From CAG-390 sp045544735 (GTDB lineage Bacteria; Bacillota; Clostridia; Oscillospirales; CAG-272): a stretch of DNA of 8,506 nt. The notes under the pieces are model-generated. The model searched no databases. It was not told the DNA's origin and was given only the letters and a program-made list of their open reading frames with translations. Position numbers and translations under genes: made by a program. Where the stretch lies: NCBI GenBank assembly GCA_045544735.1, contig JAZPZM010000023.1:1-8506 (forward strand), in the 5' to 3' direction. Positions 5,791-8,506 of this stretch are shown one piece after another (position 1 is the stretch's first letter; each line of letters starts with the position of its first letter).

Positions 5791-5798
5791 CCTCCTTT
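5791..5798 (-). promoter_or_regulatory. Ribosome site setting the anti-sigma TTG start
   Basis: AAAGGAGG reads on the minus strand, 7 nt before the TTG at 5783. It lies inside what would be coding sequence if an upstream ATG were used, which argues for the TTG. Confidence 0.8.
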
Positions 5799-5821
5799 CG
5801 TGGTACTCATTTTTATGACGC

Positions 5822-6421
5822 TTATCGCGGCGGAATGTTCCGCTTTTTTAATATTTCGCACAGTTTCTTGCGCGCGCGGTGCAGGCGGCTCTTTACCGTT
5901 CCTTCGGGGATGCCGAGAAGCTCTGCTATCTCCGCGTAATCCGCGTTTGCCATATGGCGCAAATATATCATTCGGCGCATATCGGGCGGCAATTCGTCAA
6001 CTGCGGCGCGAACCTCCGCCGCCTCGGCGCGGCGGACGTAGTCCTCGTCGGGCGTTGGCGACGTGTCGGGAACGTCTATTTCCGTTTCCTCGCCGTCCTC
6101 GTCGGTGTAAACGAGCGGCAGGGGAGCGCGCCTTCGCCTGCGCAGAACGTCAAGCGCGGAGTTTCGGCAGATGCGAAGGACGTAGGAGTACAGCGCCGCC
6201 GTCGTGCCTCGGTATTCGGGCAGGGCGCGCCACAGCTTTAGAAAGGTGTCCTGCGTTGCGTCCTCGGCATCCTCGCGATGCTCCGTCAGCGAGAGGGCAA
6301 GCCCGTAAACGTAGCCCTCGTAGGCGTAAACTATCTCCTCGAAGGCGGCGACGTCTCCCTCCCTCGCGCGGGAAAGCACGTCCTCGCCGACGGCGGCAGG
6401 GCGTTTATCTGCACTTTTCAA
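5822..6421 (-). CDS. ECF-type RNA polymerase sigma factor (TTG start)
   Basis: Start placed at TTG 6421, with AAAGGAGG 8 nt upstream. The ATG at 6499 would overlap dus by 47 nt and add a Pro/Arg-rich tail unlike the family. The 199-residue protein has only sigma regions 2 and 4, the ECF architecture. Region 2 is at about 24-97, with DATQDTFLKLW (54-64) in the core-binding helix and an Arg-rich end. An acidic linker follows (about 105-130). Region 4 is at about 134-192, with helix-turn-helix ADYAEIAELLGIPEGTVKSRLHRAR for -35 recognition. It redirects RNA polymerase to stress promoters and is expected to be held by the anti-sigma factor encoded immediately downstream. I found no ECF-like promoter before it. 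It lies 31 nt after dus and is probably read from the dus promoter. Confidence 0.92.
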   Translation of the reverse strand: MKSADKRPAAVGEDVLSRAREGDVAAFEEIVYAYEGYVYGLALSLTEHREDAEDATQDTFLKLWRALPEYRGTTAALYSYVLRICRNSALDVLRRRRRAPLPLVYTDEDGEETEIDVPDTSPTPDEDYVRRAEAAEVRAAVDELPPDMRRMIYLRHMANADYAEIAELLGIPEGTVKSRLHRARKKLCEILKKRNIPPR

Positions 6422-6429
6422 GAGGCTCG

Positions 6430-6437
6430 CCTCCTTT
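6430..6437 (-). promoter_or_regulatory. Ribosome site setting the sigma-factor TTG start
   Basis: AAAGGAGG reads on the minus strand, 8 nt before the TTG at 6421. It falls between the dus stop at 6453 and the sigma start, where a ribosome site is expected. No ATG or GTG occurs at a better distance. Confidence 0.8.
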
Positions 6438-6452
6438 CGCGGTTTTAGTGGT

Positions 6453-7457
6453 TTAGGGTAAAAGCGCCCGAAGCAGAGCCTCCTCGATAGCGGCGGCACT
6501 GCTTTGCGACATTATTTCGGCGCGTGCGCGCGTTGCGCCGTGAAGTCCCTTGACGTAGTGGGAAAGCGTTACCTTCACCTCGGCAACGCCCTGACGCTCG
6601 CCCTTTTCGGCAACGCTTCGGCGCAGTTGCTCGACGGCGGTGGCGGCTATCTCCTCGGCGGTGGGCGGCGCGTATTCCGTGCCGCCGAGTGCTGAGGCTA
6701 TCTCGTTGAATATCCACGGGTTGCCCATAGCGGCTCTGCCCACGGCAAAGCCGTCACAGCCCGTTTCCTTTTGCATTTTCAGCGCGTCGGCGGCGCAATT
6801 TATGTCACCGTTGCCGAAAACGGGAATTCGCACCCTCTCTTTGACGAGCCGTATCACGTCGGGCATAATGCCGGGGGTGTAGAACTGCTCGCGCGTTCTT
6901 GCGTGTACGCACACGGCGGCAGCTCCCGCGCTCTCGGCGGCGGCGGCGCACTCGGGCGCGTTTAAGCTGTTTGAGTCCCAGCCTGCGCGGAGCTTAACGG
7001 TCACGGGCAGGGAGGAGGCGCGGCAAACGGCGTATACTATATCGTATATTTTTTCGGGTGTGCGCATCAGCGCACTTCCCTCGCCACAGCTTACCACCTT
7101 TTTGACGGGACAGCCCATATTTATATCCACGGCGGCGGGCAAAATGCCGCAAAAGCCGCGGTACTCGCCGCTTGACAAAAGCCGCGCCGCTTCAGCCATA
7201 AATTCGCTATCCGAGCCGAATATCTGAATGGCGGTGGGTATCTCGCCGTCTATTTTGCAAAGGGCGGCGGTCTTTACGGGCGCGGTCGCGCGCGCCTCTT
7301 GCTCGTAGACGAGCGCCTTTGCCGATACCATCTCGCTCACGGCGTATTCCGCGCCCCTGTCGGCGCAGATCTTGCGCATAGCAAGGTCGGTCACGCCCGC
7401 CATCGGCGCAAGCATCAGCCCGTGGCGCAGAGCGGTATTTCCTATCTTTATCATCAT
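6453..7457 (-). CDS. dus: tRNA-dihydrouridine synthase
   Basis: The 334-residue flavoenzyme reduces selected uridines in tRNA to dihydrouridine using FMN and NADPH. Its TIM-barrel motifs are all present: LAPMAGVTD (16-24) at the first strand, INMGCP with the catalytic Cys116, VKLRAGW (154-160), VHARTR with His185, GNGDI (215-219) and GRAAMGNPW (240-248) for phosphate binding of FMN. The form and length are closest to the DusB-like group found singly in Firmicutes. The exact target uridine cannot be read. Two ATGs (7457 and 7454) compete. A weak GGTGA (7459-7463) fits the second slightly better, changing the product by one Met. It is the first gene of the dus, sigma, anti-sigma, phosphoesterase operon and is transcribed divergently from recG. 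Confidence 0.93.
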   Translation of the reverse strand: MMIKIGNTALRHGLMLAPMAGVTDLAMRKICADRGAEYAVSEMVSAKALVYEQEARATAPVKTAALCKIDGEIPTAIQIFGSDSEFMAEAARLLSSGEYRGFCGILPAAVDINMGCPVKKVVSCGEGSALMRTPEKIYDIVYAVCRASSLPVTVKLRAGWDSNSLNAPECAAAAESAGAAAVCVHARTREQFYTPGIMPDVIRLVKERVRIPVFGNGDINCAADALKMQKETGCDGFAVGRAAMGNPWIFNEIASALGGTEYAPPTAEEIAATAVEQLRRSVAEKGERQGVAEVKVTLSHYVKGLHGATRARAEIMSQSSAAAIEEALLRALLP

Positions 7458-7483
7458 TTCACCATAATAATCTTAATAATTTA

Positions 7484-7512
7484 ATAATATCACAGAAAAT
7501 GGTACAAGTCAA
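7484..7512 (-). promoter_or_regulatory. Sigma-A promoter of the dus operon
   Basis: On the minus strand TTGACT (7507-7512) and TATTAT (7484-7489) are 17 bp apart, each with one mismatch to consensus. TGA precedes the -10 as an extended element. Transcription should start near 7477, leaving about 20 nt before the ATG. Confidence 0.75.
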
Positions 7513-7526
7513 TATTAAATCGGCAC

Positions 7527-7556
7527 TTGACGGAAAGTGGGAATAAGTGGTATAAT
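7527..7556 (+). promoter_or_regulatory. Sigma-A promoter of recG
   Basis: TTGACG (7527-7532) and a perfect TATAAT (7551-7556) are 18 bp apart, with TGG giving an extended -10. The -35 boxes of this promoter and the divergent dus promoter are only 14 bp apart. The leader is about 15 nt long. Confidence 0.78.
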
Positions 7557-7577
7557 TAGAAAAAAGGCGGTGGTAAG

Positions 7578-8506
7578 ATGGCAGAAAAGATAAAAAGCAA
7601 TATTTCTCCCTCCTCGCCCGTCAGCGTGCTGTCGGGTGTTGGACCTACGCGCGCGGCGGCGTATGCCAAGGCGGGCGTTACCACGCTTACGGAGCTTCTT
7701 TACCACATTCCCCGCGCATACGAAAACAGGGGGGATATAAGACTGCTTTCGGAGTCGTATACGGGCGGCGGAAAATCCGCGCTCGTGCTTACGATAGCCA
7801 CCGAGCCGCGTGCGGCAAAGCTTCGCGGCAGGATGACGGTGGTAAAGCTTCGCGCCTTTGACGAAAGCGGAACGTGCGAGCTGACCTTTTTCAATCAGCC
7901 GTATCTCAAGCAGACGTTTACCGTCGGCAGTGAGTGGCGCTTTTACGGCGTAGTCGAGCGCAAGGAAACGCGCAGCGGCGTAAGGTACTATATGACCTCG
8001 CCCGCGTTTGAGCCGTGGCGCGAGGGTGCGCTCCCCGATTTTTGCGCGGTGTATCCGCTGTCCGAGGGACTTACGCAAAAGCAGGTGGCGCAAAACGCCG
8101 CCGAGGCGATACGCTACTGCCTGCCGACCCTTCCCGATCATCTCCCCGACGAGATAAGGACGGCGCGCGGGCTTTGCACGCTCGCCTTCGCTATAAGGAA
8201 TATACATTCGCCCGAAAGCTATACTGCTCTCGCGGCGGCAAAGCGCAGGCTGATATTTGACGAGCTGTTTTTCTTCTCACTCGGTCTTGCTATGCAAAAC
8301 AAGCGCGAGAAAAAAAGAGGCGCGTTCCCCTGCAAAAAGCAAAATATTTCCCCGATGCTACCCTTGCTTGGGTACGAGCTTACGGGTGCGCAAAAGCGCG
8401 TTATCGGTGAGATCGCCGCAGATATGCGCACGGACGTGCCGATGAGCCGCATCGTCGTCGGCGACGTTGGCTGCGGAAAGACCGCAGTTGCGGCGGCGGC
8501 GATGTA
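7578..8506 (+). CDS. recG: ATP-dependent DNA helicase RecG, N-terminal part
   Basis: The frame is open from ATG 7578 to the window edge, giving 309 residues of a protein normally about 680 long, so it is truncated only by the window. The start is preceded by AAGGCGGTGG (7564-7573), a near-perfect match to the 16S tail complement. Residues 15-51 (VSVLSGVGPTRAAAYAKAGV to PRAYENR) match the RecG N-terminal helix-hairpin signature. About 60-150 form the wedge OB-fold that grips branched DNA. LTGAQKR (268-274) is the Q-motif region. GDVGCGKT (295-302) is the Walker A box, with Cys where most RecG have Ser. RecG regresses stalled forks and moves Holliday junctions. The remaining helicase motifs lie outside the window. 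Confidence 0.92.
   Translation, partial: MAEKIKSNISPSSPVSVLSGVGPTRAAAYAKAGVTTLTELLYHIPRAYENRGDIRLLSESYTGGGKSALVLTIATEPRAAKLRGRMTVVKLRAFDESGTCELTFFNQPYLKQTFTVGSEWRFYGVVERKETRSGVRYYMTSPAFEPWREGALPDFCAVYPLSEGLTQKQVAQNAAEAIRYCLPTLPDHLPDEIRTARGLCTLAFAIRNIHSPESYTALAAAKRRLIFDELFFFSLGLAMQNKREKKRGAFPCKKQNISPMLPLLGYELTGAQKRVIGEIAADMRTDVPMSRIVVGDVGCGKTAVAAAAM

Noticed and set aside
5830..5849. Palindrome GCGGAA-TG-TTCCGC followed by T6 on the plus strand, resembling a terminator
   Set aside because: It lies in the last codons of the sigma gene. It would act only on antisense transcripts, and the loop must open to four bases. It is probably due to the codons.
4918..6456. 512-codon plus-strand open frame across three minus-strand genes
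   Set aside because: It crosses the sigma/anti-sigma gap and ends in Arg/Pro-rich sequence. No motif or ribosome site supports it.
7515..8207. 230-codon minus-strand open frame over recG
   Set aside because: It opposes a well-supported recG frame and would read through its promoter.

Overview
The window looks like a chromosomal segment of an uncultured gut-type Firmicute of class Clostridia. The evidence is Gram-positive style lipoproteins with Thr-rich linkers, strong GGAGG ribosome sites, textbook sigma-A promoters, TTG starts, and an ECF sigma gene followed by a membrane zinc-finger anti-sigma gene. A finer placement cannot be made from the sequence alone. There is no rRNA, tRNA, CRISPR, transposase or phage gene. 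Seven genes are real: six on the minus strand, and recG on the plus strand, which runs off the right edge.

Layout, left to right. Bases 1-548 are non-coding and full of stem-loops. The left part (1-243) is a mosaic of unrelated inverted repeats. The right part (244-544) is an ordered array of about eleven short hairpins whose stem sequences differ but whose 7-nt separators are conserved. The separators point inward from both sides toward a strong bidirectional terminator at 398-433. This mirror-symmetric array is the most unusual object in the window.

Bases 549-2132 hold a two-gene minus-strand unit: a zinc-dependent medium-chain dehydrogenase, probably acting on a polyol, followed by a small lipoprotein of unknown function. 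It is driven by a perfect-consensus sigma-A promoter (2184-2212). Just upstream lies the terminator (2213-2248) of the next gene, a 626-residue secreted alkaline-phosphatase lipoprotein (2292-4172). Its N-terminal half carries two diverged copies of an alpha/beta domain. Its promoter has an extended -10, no good -35, and two TT(A/C)AC-type hexamers spaced like a PhoP box.

Bases 4263-7457 form a compact minus-strand operon: dihydrouridine synthase (dus), ECF sigma factor, two-pass anti-sigma factor, and an endonuclease/exonuclease/phosphatase-family enzyme. The sigma and anti-sigma genes both appear to start at TTG codons behind AAAGGAGG ribosome sites. This trims off N-terminal extensions that an ATG-only caller would add.

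Bases 7458-7577 hold back-to-back sigma-A promoters for the dus operon and for recG (7578 to the window edge). Functionally this is housekeeping DNA and RNA maintenance (recG, dus), an envelope-stress type regulatory pair, and envelope or phosphate scavenging enzymes, with an unexplained hairpin array at the left.
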